Positions 10,049-20,545 of a DNA stretch of 64,000 bases are shown one piece after another. Position numbers and translations under genes: made by a program. The stretch's first letter is position 1. Every line of letters begins with the position of its first letter. The stretch is from Hofstenia miamia. Taxonomy: Eukaryota; Xenacoelomorpha; Acoela. The DNA lies in NCBI GenBank assembly GCA_004352715.1, contig SCFE01000025.1, forward strand, positions 1,637,301-1,701,300, read 5' to 3'. Under the pieces are notes generated by a model that was given only the letters and a program-made list of their open reading frames with translations, did no database searches and was not told the DNA's origin.

Positions 10049-11576
10049 GTAATAAATTTTTATACTTTTTATTTTTCCTAGATATTGAAGTCCAATAAAT
10101 CTTTAACTATTGTTATGCTATTTTTGTAAGCATTCAATAAGCTCTACAGATCCAACCGAAATAACTTTTTTTCAAAACTCAAATTCCCTATAGTGGAAAT
10201 TTCACCTAAATGCTGCATATTGTGATAGCTACATAAAATCTCCATTACCGGCTCCAAAAACTCTTTTCAAAAGCTTTTGTTCTGACCACTTTTCTGTTAC
10301 TATGAAGTTATGTTTTCTCAAATCCGATATAACGGCATCATGTTCTTAATCATTAAGTGTTTTCCTACGAATAATTTTCATTAAGAAAGTACAGCTTACT
10401 CAAAAATATCATTTAGGGGTATGCCAGGCCAGTGTCGTTTAATTTGCCCCACTAATGAAAATGCGTTGCAGTTAAGCAACCCACGGGGTGGGTAAGTAGA
10501 AATTCTAGCTAACAACACAATATGCAAACATTAAAATACTTCATTTTTCGTACACAAATACTGCGTAATCTTGAATGAAAATTAAGTGTTGCACACAGCA
10601 AAATACTTTAATTTAATCACCCCCCTCCCCTATTATCGTAGGAAACAGGGATAAATGATCGCAAATACGTCCGCCATGTTACTACCGGGAGGAACTTAAC
10701 TATCATTTCCAAGTTATCTATTTCTGAAATTTTATTTCAATGACATCCACTTCGAAAAGTCATCCGGTTACCATCTCTGCATTCTTTTGCCGTCTTTTGG
10801 ACGTAGCCACAAAGTTGTAATTTTTTGTGTTGATTAAATGTCATTCCATACTTCAGTTGTACAAGAAAGTTTTTCTCCCACAATTTGCATCCATTGACGA
10901 AAAAATCCAATGTCAATTGAAAGTGTATTTTTGCACAAAGTGCAATTAAAACATTCAATGCTTCAAGTTATTGCAGATCAAAATCAATGGCTTAACGTGT
11001 ATAAAATGCTTACACGAAGTGTTTGTGGGGACTTGATTTGCTTCAAAAACGCAACGATATAGAGATTTTTTGAAAATGTCATAGAAATAAAATGAAATTT
11101 TCCTTGAAACGACCTATACATAAACAATAACCCAACGTCATTAACATTGTGTTTAAGTAAAAATTAAGCGTTGATAAAATTTTATATCCACGATATTTTT
11201 TATTTTAATTTTCCATAAAATGATAACTTCTTGGTAATAAGATTGCATCTACAGAAATGTATAAACCGCATTTCCGTTTGCTTTAGCTAACTATAAGCGG
11301 TATTAGTAAAATCTTATTCAAGAGAAAATATCTTTTTAAGGAATATTTTCACAAATTACGATGCCTGTGATATGCAGCCTGTCTAATGACACATTACCAA
11401 CTACCAACTAAAATATTTCATTATAGAAAGTGAATTATAAAAAATATTTCTCATCTTAAATCATTTCGCAAGCATAGAAATCAAACTGAAATATTATTAT
11501 TAAATTTGCTAATAACTAAAAAGTGAATGTTATTACCTAATATTGCAAGAAATATCATGAATCCCAATAAAATACA
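10049..11576. other. Mostly non-coding; one possible minus-strand exon
   Basis: AT-rich sequence with a C-rich run at 10619-10630 and a CCCACGGGGTGGG imperfect palindrome near 10490. Apart from the candidate exon at 10737-10958 nothing is supported. Confidence 0.4.
10737..10958 (-). CDS. Possible cysteine-containing terminal exon
   Basis: A minus-strand frame encodes a peptide with four spaced cysteines (GCKLW, QLCGYV, KECRDG, SGCH) and ends in TGA directly overlapping an AATAAA (minus strand), as in a last exon with a short 3' UTR. No family is recognised and no upstream partner exon was identified. Confidence 0.25.
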   Translation of the reverse strand: MNVLIALCAKIHFQLTLDFFVNGCKLWEKNFLVQLKYGMTFNQHKKLQLCGYVQKTAKECRDGNRMTFRSGCH

Positions 11577-12407
11577 TTACATTGTCGTATTAAAATCAAG
11601 TCTTTCTACAACATAAATTAAAGTGCCGATTTTCTTGATGTCACCCGCTGTCTCCCAAGCCTCCCTTATAGGAAAGTTATCGTTCCACTTAAGATCCTCA
11701 GGATTTTTATTGCTCTTTCCGACTAGCTGTGAAATAAAATTCTGTAGATCAGCAAGAATGATAATCCGATATTGGGCAATGAACGAGCACATGTACCTCA
11801 GACGAGTAAGACATAAGTTAAATTTATTCTTTGTATGCTGTGAAGTTGCCTGGAGAAAGAGATCTTCAAATGCTTTGGATTTCGGAGTTTGTGGCATCAC
11901 TAACACTTTCTTTACCTTCTTCACTGGATTTAAACCAAACAAGGAATCGGCGTTTTCAGCATTGAACACTGTGTCGATCAACTTGGTAAAATTCAACTTA
12001 ACATCAGTTATTCTATTAACTACATCGATAATTGTGTCATTATATGAAATCCTTAATAAATTTGCTTTTATAAGTCTTTCAACATCTTTTATATTTTGAA
12101 GCTTTTCTTTATGCATTTGCTTAATATAATCAATCCAGTTCACTACAACATCAAAAAAAGCCAATGCGGCTTTATCATAATAGAGCTTTCTATTCGCTGC
12201 AGCATGTAATTCAATATTGTCTCTTTCCCGCGAATATAACAAATCTCGCATACTTTTCGAACAACATACACTTGGAAGAAATGTTTTACAACAAAATTTA
12301 TGTTTGTATCCTTCACAGTTTGCATCTTCAATGCATGAATGCTTTTTCGCACTAGTATAGGCAATGTGAGAAATAGATATCAAAACCAACAAACTACAGT
12401 GTATCAT
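11577..12407 (-). CDS. Orphan secreted cysteine-rich protein, 276 aa, single exon
   Basis: The frame is complete from ATG to stop. Residues 1-20 form a typical signal peptide (hydrophobic LLVLISISHIAY, then TSA|KK), so the product is probably secreted. A compact cysteine cluster follows: C25, C31, C39-C40 and C48-C49, i.e. C-x5-C-x7-CC-x7-CC, reminiscent of small disulfide-rich modules but not matching a named family I can place. The remaining ~220 residues are predicted mostly helical and basic, with two NxT sites (YNDTI, LNFTK) and two late cysteines (LCLTRLRYMC). It is the longest uninterrupted frame in the window, and its codon content is richer in GC than its flanks. No homologue recognised; function unknown. 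The minus-strand polyadenylation signal is not obvious. Confidence 0.65.
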   Translation of the reverse strand: MIHCSLLVLISISHIAYTSAKKHSCIEDANCEGYKHKFCCKTFLPSVCCSKSMRDLLYSRERDNIELHAAANRKLYYDKAALAFFDVVVNWIDYIKQMHKEKLQNIKDVERLIKANLLRISYNDTIIDVVNRITDVKLNFTKLIDTVFNAENADSLFGLNPVKKVKKVLVMPQTPKSKAFEDLFLQATSQHTKNKFNLCLTRLRYMCSFIAQYRIIILADLQNFISQLVGKSNKNPEDLKWNDNFPIREAWETAGDIKKIGTLIYVVERLDFNTTM

Positions 12408-13255
12408 TATTAGAAAATCAAATTTGAGCGGTAAAACAATATTTTGTTAGCGTTAACAATTTTGCGTTTTCAGATACATTGCACAGTTATAACACTTTGG
12501 TCACTGACTCAGGCATTTCCCAAATTTTCCACCTTGGGAACTTTCCTTCCAATTTCCCAGTGTTTTTTATTTGTTTAAGTTAAGAGTAGAAAATTTCGAA
12601 TGACCAGCAGATATCGAACCAGTAATACGGCCGGGCGACTGGAGTCGGAACTTACCGGCATTCAGCAGATTTGAAATTTCCAAAAAAATTTTAGCTTTAA
12701 CATTATAAAAAATATTTTTGTTTGTCTGATAAGCAGTGAAAGCTTTGAATGTTACAATATTTAAAATTAAAATGATCTCGCATGATTTTGTTCTAAATTC
12801 CATTATTCTGTTTTGTAATTGTGCTTGCAGTTTGGTGTGGAGGTTGTTGTTAAGAAAATTTTATCAACAGTTTACACTTGAAAGAGAAGTTTGGTACTTT
12901 TATATTATACAAAATATGAAAGTTATTTACCAAAACTTAGTAAATAATATCATATTTTTAAAGCCATTGAAATTCAAATTAAAGTCTTAATGTTTTTAAA
13001 TTAAAGTCCTAGCAAACAAAAATGACTTTCACATTTTGAATATATTAGCTACAAAAACAATAATATCTTCAATACCTTGATTGAGAAAGGAAAATCTGTA
13101 TGTCTAATACCATAAAATATGTAAAATAACAATTGGCTATGAATATTTAATCAAAATTAGAAAACTTATATTGAAAAAATTTTAACAAATGAGCAAAAAG
13201 TAAATTCAAAATAAGATACATAAATTAATAATTGATGCAATACAAGCAACAAAAT
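12408..13255. other. Spacer; no supported gene
   Basis: AT-rich sequence between the secreted-protein gene and the Tc1 element. A locally GC-rich segment at 12600-12665 has a loose tRNA B-box-like word on the minus strand but does not fold as a tRNA. Confidence 0.4.
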
Positions 13256-13261
13256 TGTCTT

Positions 13262-15098
13262 TTCTAATATTTTGTAGGTTGTGCATTTGAGCGAATAACA
13301 GCTTCAAGGCGATCAGGGATTGAAGCAAAAAGTCTTTCAACAAAGCTGTTGGGAATTGCATAAAATTTTTTCTTTATTGCGATCTACAGCAGTCTTCAGT
13401 GTGATGAGTACGCTGTCCAATTCGATATTTAACCCTTTCCACATATTTTCGATAATGGTAATGTCTGGAGATTGGCTAGGCTAGTCAGCAAGGATAGCAA
13501 CCCCATTATTTAGCAGGAAATTTGTCATTTCTTTTGAGGTATGACATGGAGTGATATATGGATCACTTGTAAGGAGTGGCAAGAGTTCGTTTTCTAGAAT
13601 CCGAGCATATTAAGAGCTTAGGAGAGGACCAGTGATGTGAAAAATCTTGCGAAAGCCACACTTCCATATTGCATCCCATAACATTACAAACTTCCCACCA
13701 TAATTCATGGTCACCCGAGTAAGTTGAGGCAAGAATCTGAATTTCTGCCCAGTTGGTCTCTTTATCAACATTCCTTGTGATGAGTATAGCTCAAATCTTG
13801 ACTCATCTGAAAATATAACAATAGACTAATTTTCAGATGAATTGTCTCTCATTAAATTGTTCCACCTCATCCGGCGTAATCTTTGCTTTGCGGTTAAGAA
13901 TGCTTTCTGGGTGCCTAGAAAGTCCTAAATGAGTAATTTCTTCAGGATGTTTTGCACAATTCTTGCTATCACAAGGTGACCATCAACCCATTCCTTGCAA
14001 AATTCCTCTGAATTCTTCTTGGGATTGCGCTTTGAAAGTCACATAAGAGATCATTGGTAGGTTATGGAGGTCTTCTTTGGTCTTCCGGACTTTGGTTTGG
14101 AGGCAAGGATGTTTTCAGAAGTAAAACATCTGATGATATCCCCGACAATACTTCGAGGTCATTCTACAAGGCGGGCTATATTACGTGACTCATCCCTTCC
14201 AAATGTTTGGAGATAATCAACTCGCGGATTAGATTACAGACTTCCCACCATAATTCATAGTCACTCGTTAAGTTGAGGCAAGAATCTGAACTTCTGCCTA
14301 GTTTGTCTCTTTATCAACATTCCTTGTGATGAGTATAGCTCAAATCTTGACTCATCTGAAAATATAACAATAGACCAATTTTCAGATGAATTGTCTCTCA
14401 TTAAATTGTTCCACCTCATCCGGCGTAATCTTTGCTTTGCGGTTAAGAATGCTTTCTGGGTGCCTAGAAAGTCCTAAATGAGTAATTTCTTCAGGATTTT
14501 TTGCACAATTCTTGCGATCACAAGGTGACTATCATCCCATTCCTTGCAAAATTCCTCTGAATTCTTCTTGGGATTGCGCTTTGAAAGTCACATAAGAGAT
14601 GATTGGTGGGTTATGGAGGTCTTCTTTGGTCTTCCGGACTTTGGTTTGGAGGCAATGATGTTTTCAGAAGTCAAACATCTGATGATATCCCCTACAATAC
14701 TTCGAGGTCATTCTACAAGGCGGGCTATATTACGTGACTCATCCCTTCCAAATGTTTGGAGATAATCAACTCGCGGATGGCAAGAGGTACGTAAAAAGGC
14801 ATCCCATATTGCAAAGAAAGACTGCTATTAGACATTTTTAATATAAATAGACTGAAAAAGCTCAACCAATGAAATTTTTTACAGATTCTCTGACTTGGTC
14901 TGTAGTGGCCGAATACACTTTTCCAAGAAAATATTAGCTACACACAAGCATTGTAGCATTTCTTCTTGAGACTTAAAGTATACAGTGATAATTATGTCTC
15001 AACCCAAACTATAACTAAAAAATAGCTATGACATTCTTGGCATCCATTTCTTAGAAATCTTTATGACAAATCATGGGTGGCCGAATTCTTTTTCCAGT
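13262..15098 (-). mobile_element. Tc1-like element A, degenerate, with internal tandem duplication
   Basis: The minus strand encodes a broken Tc1 transposase. It starts at ATG 14837 (MSNSSLSLQYGMPFY), passes the helix-turn-helix tail KPKSGRPKKTS and the first catalytic aspartate (FSDESRFELYSSQG), and ends with SPDITIIENMWKG and SFVERLFASIPDRLEAVIRS near 13270. Frameshifts and stops are frequent. At the right, GGTGGCCGAATTCTTTTTCC (near 15080) and a second copy GTGGCCGAATACAC (near 14907) form a direct pair about 170 bp apart, like the IR/DR ends of Tc1 elements. The left terminal repeat was not found. Confidence 0.75.
13683..14778 (-). repeat. Tandem duplication of ~547 bp inside Tc1 element A
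   Basis: Segments 13683-14229 and 14233-14778 are near-identical in the same orientation and separated by 3 bp. The duplicated part covers the HTH-to-first-aspartate region of the transposase, so the DNA-binding half is present twice and the catalytic C-terminus once. Confidence 0.85.
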
Positions 15099-15125
15099 AA
15101 TATATATATATATATATATATATAA
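15099..15125. repeat. (AT)n microsatellite
   Basis: Alternating AT run directly beside the right end of Tc1 element A, as expected for a TA-targeting element inserted in an AT run. Confidence 0.9.
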
Positions 15126-15425
15126 ATTATTTGCAGTTTTCTTTATTGTAAACAATTTCTGTTAATATTATTTCTAGTTAGTTCAGTTCCATAAAAAACT
15201 GAAGCAGAATCGCATAATCAAAAACAGAATAACTCAATTTATATTGCAATGCAATAGCCTACTTTAGACAGTGACTTTATTTTCTGGACGTCATCCTTGT
15301 ACCACTTTGTTCTTCAATTTGGCATTTGACTTTTACTTGACATCAAATCAGAAGGCTTTAATTACATGAGTAAGTTGATGCTTTTCAATATTTTCTAAAT
15401 TTTTATTTTTTAATGTCCAAACTAT

Positions 15426-16109
15426 CTAGAAGACATAAAATAATTCTTCTAATGAAGATTCAACTTCTATAGTTCCCAAAATACAAGCGGCATTTGTCTG
15501 CAGAATTATAATACTCAAACGTTGTTTAAAATACTCTGCTGCACATGGTTCCTTTGAAGAAAATATTAGGGACTTGCCAAATTGGGAAATAAAGTTTCCA
15601 GTTAATTTACCTGCACTGCTTTGACATTCAAAAGCTAGGGGTTGAAATATAAAGCCTTGTTGAACAATGTCACTATATTTAGATATTTTTCGGGATTCAG
15701 CATCTGTTGCAGCTTTAGTAGGAGCAAAAGTTGAAATCCGACTGGGAGCAATTGCATCAACTACTGTAACGTCCCACACTAAGGAGTGTCCTCTTGAAAA
15801 AGGAACAGTAGTCACGCCATCAGGTCGTTTCCCATCTTTTCTGAACAATCCTGGTGGTTCCAAAATTGAAGGGACGTCGATCATTGAAAAAGTGCGCTTA
15901 AAAAGGTTATTCAATTGAGAATGACGTGCAAAACGACCAGCGCTTCTCTTACAAGACAATCCATGAAGACCATCATTTGAAATATGTGCACCACAAATAC
16001 AGGTATGTTGTTCACATAAACGAACACCTAGTCTAGAGGCAACACTAATACGCAAAGTGACATTGTTCAACTTCAGGTTAAGTTTGTTTGATGGAAGAAC
16101 ATTATATTG
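15426..16109 (-). pseudogene. Non-LTR retrotransposon C-terminal fragment (zinc knuckle plus RLE-like endonuclease)
   Basis: A 214-residue open frame on the minus strand (from 16070, open to about 16109) without a proper start. It encodes a CCHC knuckle (CICGAHISNDGLHGLSC), an RH..LN segment, then EPPGLFRKDGKRPDGVTT and LVWDVTVVDAIAPS. The order CCHC then KRPDG and WDVT/D is that of the restriction-like endonuclease at the C-terminus of RLE-type non-LTR retrotransposons and their relatives. Residues KISKYSDI and SIIILQTNAACILGTI continue the family pattern. No reverse transcriptase lies upstream, so this is a truncated copy, unusual in keeping its frame open. Family assignment from memory of motif order. 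Confidence 0.65.
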
Positions 16110-18406
16110 AAATCATGCAAGAGCTTATTTCTTGTGAAGCTATGTTATGATTTGTACACATTGTGTCTGAAGGGGATATATTACCAGGCACTGATACGCA
16201 GTAACTTAGTTTCAGACTATTTGAACTATTACTTTAGATCTTTTGTTTTTAGAATTCATGAAGTAAATGACTATTATGTATGAAAAAAATATATTGGAGT
16301 TCAGGTTATCATATTCGGAAATCACAGAAATTCTTCTAGTTGTAGAGATTGGTAACTGTTAAATTGCGACTAAGCATTTGTCTGGTTCCTATAGTAACTA
16401 CACTCCTATTAAAACATACATAATATTTTTTAATATAGTAGAAAGAAATAAGTTGCAAAAAGATTTTAGTAACAATATAATGTATAATTTTTATTATGTT
16501 GAAAATTTATTTTTTTCAATTATATAGGGACGAAAATTACTTAAAATACAATTGTATTATAAAATAGCCTCTCCTAAAAAACAGTGATTTTCTCGTCTGA
16601 TTGTTTAAGACCAATTATCTAGGTAATATTGGTTTTAACTAAATGAATTTTTCAGCTTGTAATTTGAATAATTGCAACAGTAGAAAAAATCTAGCGAAAA
16701 TAAACTAAACAATTACACATCAAAGTAGCACCAAAATTGATATGGTGGTTCGAGTCTACAAAAAACATTAATTCATATTTCACCAAATGATTGTTTCCAA
16801 TCAATTGCTGCTAGACATCTTCAATTAATCGGAGGCTGCTATTTTCCAAAACATGATTTCTCTTCAAATATCTGTCTGTCTATGAAAGGTGGAAAAACTG
16901 GAGATGATACAGCTGACTCTTCTTTAGACTTTTTTAACGGACTACATTTTTGATCGGGCTCCAGTATCAGGGAAACTTGTGCATTATTCATTCGATACTG
17001 CATCCATATTGAAAAATGATATCTTATTGCAAACTAAATATGATGATTTAAAGCACTGATTAATTCATATATTTCAACAGATTCACACTAATTATTATGT
17101 AAATGTCCCACTTGAGCGTATTCCGATAAAACGGATAAAAGAAAAAATGATTGAAGTTACATGATAGTGAGCCATAATTTACAATGTATTAATATTTCTG
17201 ACAAACAAATTGTGGAAATACCACCTGTTTAAATTAAGTTTCTTCCTTTTTGGACTATACTTTTTGACTTCGTGTTTGTGTTCGGGGACGCTCATTCTAA
17301 CTAGATAAGAGTTCACAAACATTTTCCGAGATGTTTTGACACATAACCACTTGCAATGCCGCTATACTACGTGCATAGATCTTACAATAAATAAAGACAG
17401 GGTAGAGATATTCTAAGACTTAACTACACTATTGAACTAGTATCATAGCGTAATGGTGAGCAAATCGAATAACGGATCTTGATGTCAACCATTTGTTCAT
17501 AAGCACACTTTTAATTAATATTGGCAGCGTGCCATTACTCCATGGTTCAAATGGGAGCAAATTTGGTGGGACACAATGGGCCATGTATCGACCTGTAATA
17601 TGTCAATTATATGAATAGCCTATTCCCAGCTTAACAACAAAAAATTTTTTCCTGACCTATGAATTTACTTAAGGATAAAAAAATTTCGCTTCTAATATGT
17701 TATCTTAATAAGCATAAAACTTGCTACATGAAGGATGAGATAAAAAGCGGCAACTAGAACAAGATCGATGTTCATAATAAATATGTAGTGCACCTTTTCA
17801 CATCAAAGATTGAAAGGACACAAAAAAACACCATTACACGGTTTACTTTAAAAAATAAATCTATTTATTACATCAGAAAGTGTCACAACGTAAGAAATTA
17901 GAGGATGTACCGTTGAATCAATTGTAGAGAACAAGAAGGTTTTAACAGATGAAATATCCCTGCGATATTAAACTACAAAGCATGCATCCACTGTTATTTT
18001 TGCTACATTTTTGCAATTTTTTCATATTTAGATATTTTTGTTCTCACACTTATATGTTCTGTTTTTATATTGAGAAACATGATTGCCAAATCATGGATCA
18101 ATATGGGCAATGCATGGGTCGGTTCGGGTCATAGGCTAAATCTCGCTTTCAAAATGTTCATAAATATGTGTATATGAAATGTCATCAGCCTTTTTTCAAT
18201 CAAACGAAAAATAATTGTCATGTGAATCGTTCAGATGTATGATGTCACGTGGCCTTTGATGTTAGACAAAATTTGAGTACATTTGTCACGTGTTGGTTAA
18301 TAAACTTTCTTTACAATCATTTCACAAGTGCATCAATATTTACTGTGTCGTGTTTGCAATGTAATTTCCATAATTTTTCCCGAATATATCACATATAATA
18401 TCTACA
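16110..18406. other. AT-rich region, no supported gene
   Basis: About 2.3 kb with stops in all frames; a locally less AT-rich stretch at 16780-17000 gave no recognisable protein. Confidence 0.45.
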
Positions 18407-18438
18407 CAGTTCTGCTCAAAAGTATTGCAACACCACCA
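18407..18438 (+). mobile_element. Solitary Tc1-type terminal repeat
   Basis: CAGTTCTGCTCAAAAGTATT followed by GCAACACC resembles Tc1-family termini (CAGTGCTGGCCAAAAGTATT type). No inverted partner or transposase was found to the right, though the 18.6-19.4 kb region could be its eroded interior. Confidence 0.4.
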
Positions 18439-20328
18439 CACTAACTGAAGTCCATTTTGGTTTAAAATTTACACCACATTTACTGAATTCATGCCACCTA
18501 AAAGCAGGCGTTGCAAGTTATTCGGGTTGTAATATATTGTGTATAACTAAATTGAGAATCAAATGGTGCGAAAAAGTTGTTAAACACTTAAAATTACGAG
18601 TTAAGACGGCAGCAAACTACTAACTTTAAGTAAAACCTTAAATATCACTTTGAAAATGTACACAAAATAACTGAAAGGAACAAATTCTGTATTTTGAGGA
18701 GTGGAGTTTTAACCTGGAGGATGGCATCCATTCTTTGTGACACAGAATTTTACAGTTTGAGGCTACTTCATCAAAGATTAGGTAAAACGTTTGGTAGAAG
18801 TTGAGAGAGTTGGTATTCAGCACACAAAGTGCGCTCAATTATGTTACTGGGCAGACCACTTTGACAACGGTGCAAGTTTATTTTCCTTAATTTTTCTTAA
18901 CATATATGGCAATATGATAGACAGCGCCATCCTGTATAAAAATTTCTTCATTTTTTACATTGGTAGAAGCCTCTCTAGTAACATATTGCAGTTTTCACTA
19001 CAATTACAAGTTGAATTTACCTTAACAATTTTTCTTGCTACAGTTTACTTAATGAATGGCAAAATTAAAATTGAACAGGTTGCAATTTAACACTTTTAAT
19101 AGTGTATATTGACTGGAAATACTGTGCTTAGCATTGTAGAATTCTACACAATGTTGTATTACTACTATGATTTCAGCGTGGACATATTTGGTGAAGCCGA
19201 TTTTCCCGATTTGGTCTGATTTCTTTGTACAAATTTTACCAGCACGTCAATATTTGCGAAGAATTCAATAGACGATTACTGCACTGATGTTTTCGACATG
19301 CTTGTCAGTATCAATTTGTCCCAAACTGTTGTTTTTGGAGGAATCCTAATTTTGTTTGCTTAACTTTGCATTACCTTCACATTCTAAGTGCTTAATTATC
19401 TGGTTCTAAAAGAATGGCACTTTTCCTGATGTGAATGCCTTACAATCGCATCCTAAAAACAATAAGTTCACTGATACAATCAAGTGTATATTTACATGTA
19501 GATATTGAAGGTCTATGTAGTGTTTATCATCACCTCATCTTAATGTAGGTTTGAGAATGAATAGAATGAAAACTCATTTACAAAATTCAAACATAAAATG
19601 AAAACAGTTAAACATTGTAAATTAGGTATGTCTTACTCATGAGCTTAGTAATAGGTCCAGTCCAGTTGTCTGCAGTTTAGGTTAGACAGAATTGTAACCG
19701 AGTCGTGATTTCAAGCCCAGGAGGAGCTCTTTGCTCAATAACGAAGAAAGATTCTTGTAAATAGAAACATTAAACATAAAATTTTGAAAATATCGATATT
19801 AATATTTAATAAAATGTTGTAGAATATGTACTCCAAATTTGAAAAGAATTAAATTCGTTTTACAGAAATTTCTGGCCTGGCCCACATCATTGTTATTTTT
19901 CGGCTCAAATCCGAACCGATTACAATTCTGAGGTTGGGCTAGTGTCAAAATATAGGACTAAAAAATGGATTGATAATGGATTGATGCAAATTTCCTTAGT
20001 GAAGTTGAGTTAAATGCTCTTTGTAATTGCATGTGAAAAATATTTGTAGAAACCCTACTAGTTCAATGCTTTCTACACAGTATTCTGAAACGAGAAAATA
20101 TGATCTAATTCCACTAGAAGGAATGTCTTTTAAAGTTGGCGCATATTCAAAATATTAAGAAACAATGTAAAATTTTTTCAAATTGTAAAGGAATTATAAA
20201 TAATAGTAATAACTAATACGTAAAATATTGGAAATCGTATATTTTGTAAAAATTTTAAACAGACTTTCATGTGTAAATAAATTGTTTCGCAGAAATTTAA
20301 TATTCAAAATATTGAAATAATCGTTTAC
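18439..20328. other. AT-rich region with a degraded tRNA-like segment
   Basis: No gene is supported. The interval probably holds the intron after the MARCH TM exon and older repeats; the tRNA-like segment is listed separately. Confidence 0.4.
19663..19735 (+). pseudogene. Degraded tRNA-like sequence (SINE head or tRNA pseudogene)
   Basis: Contains GGTTAGACAGAATTGTAACC, then GAGTC, then GTGATTTCAAGCCCAGGA. Order and spacing resemble a eukaryotic tRNA-Asn (GGTTAG in the D arm, GTTAACCGA anticodon arm, GGTTCGAGCCC T arm), with substitutions and without a pairing acceptor stem. Probably not functional. Confidence 0.3.
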
Positions 20329-20544
20329 CAAGCACCAAATGGAGTAAACTGTCAATAAAATGAAAGTTAGAAGCAGAAGACCACTGCCCTCTAAGTTTCC
20401 GGGATTATCCCTAGTGAAAAAGTGAAAAGCTCCAACTGTGCAAAGCCATGTAGAAGCAAAAGCCATTGGTGTTAGTACCACAAAACAGCTGCAATCTGCG
20501 ATGAAGTTTCTGCGATCTCTGCGTTTTCCCGGTTTACGCAACCA
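20329..20544 (-). CDS. MARCH2/3-type membrane E3 ligase, two-TM exon
   Basis: A 216-nt minus-strand exon with acceptor GTTTAG|TGG (20545) and donor TTG|GTAAAC (20328), phase 0 at both ends. It encodes WLRKPGKRRDRRNFIADC, a helix VVLTPMAFASTWLCTVGAFHF, a short loop, and a helix LLLLTFILLTVYSIWCL. This matches the exon after the RING-CH domain in vertebrate MARCH2/MARCH3 (WLK.[29 protein letters not shown]...LIALTIALFTIYVLWTL). MARCH proteins are membrane-bound ubiquitin ligases that regulate trafficking of surface receptors. Its RING exon is not on this strand within 9 kb, but a phase-0 RING-CH exon lies at 60205-60418 on the plus strand. The longer frame past the donor is intron read-through. 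Confidence 0.75.
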
Positions 20545-20545
20545 C

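Noticed and set aside
11623-12355. Plus-strand frames opposite the secreted protein
   Set aside because: Antisense shadows of the 276-residue minus-strand gene, which has a signal peptide and complete start-to-stop frame.
12600-12665. Minus-strand GGTTCGATATC as a tRNA B box
   Set aside because: Neither a T stem nor an acceptor stem pairs around it and no A box is present.
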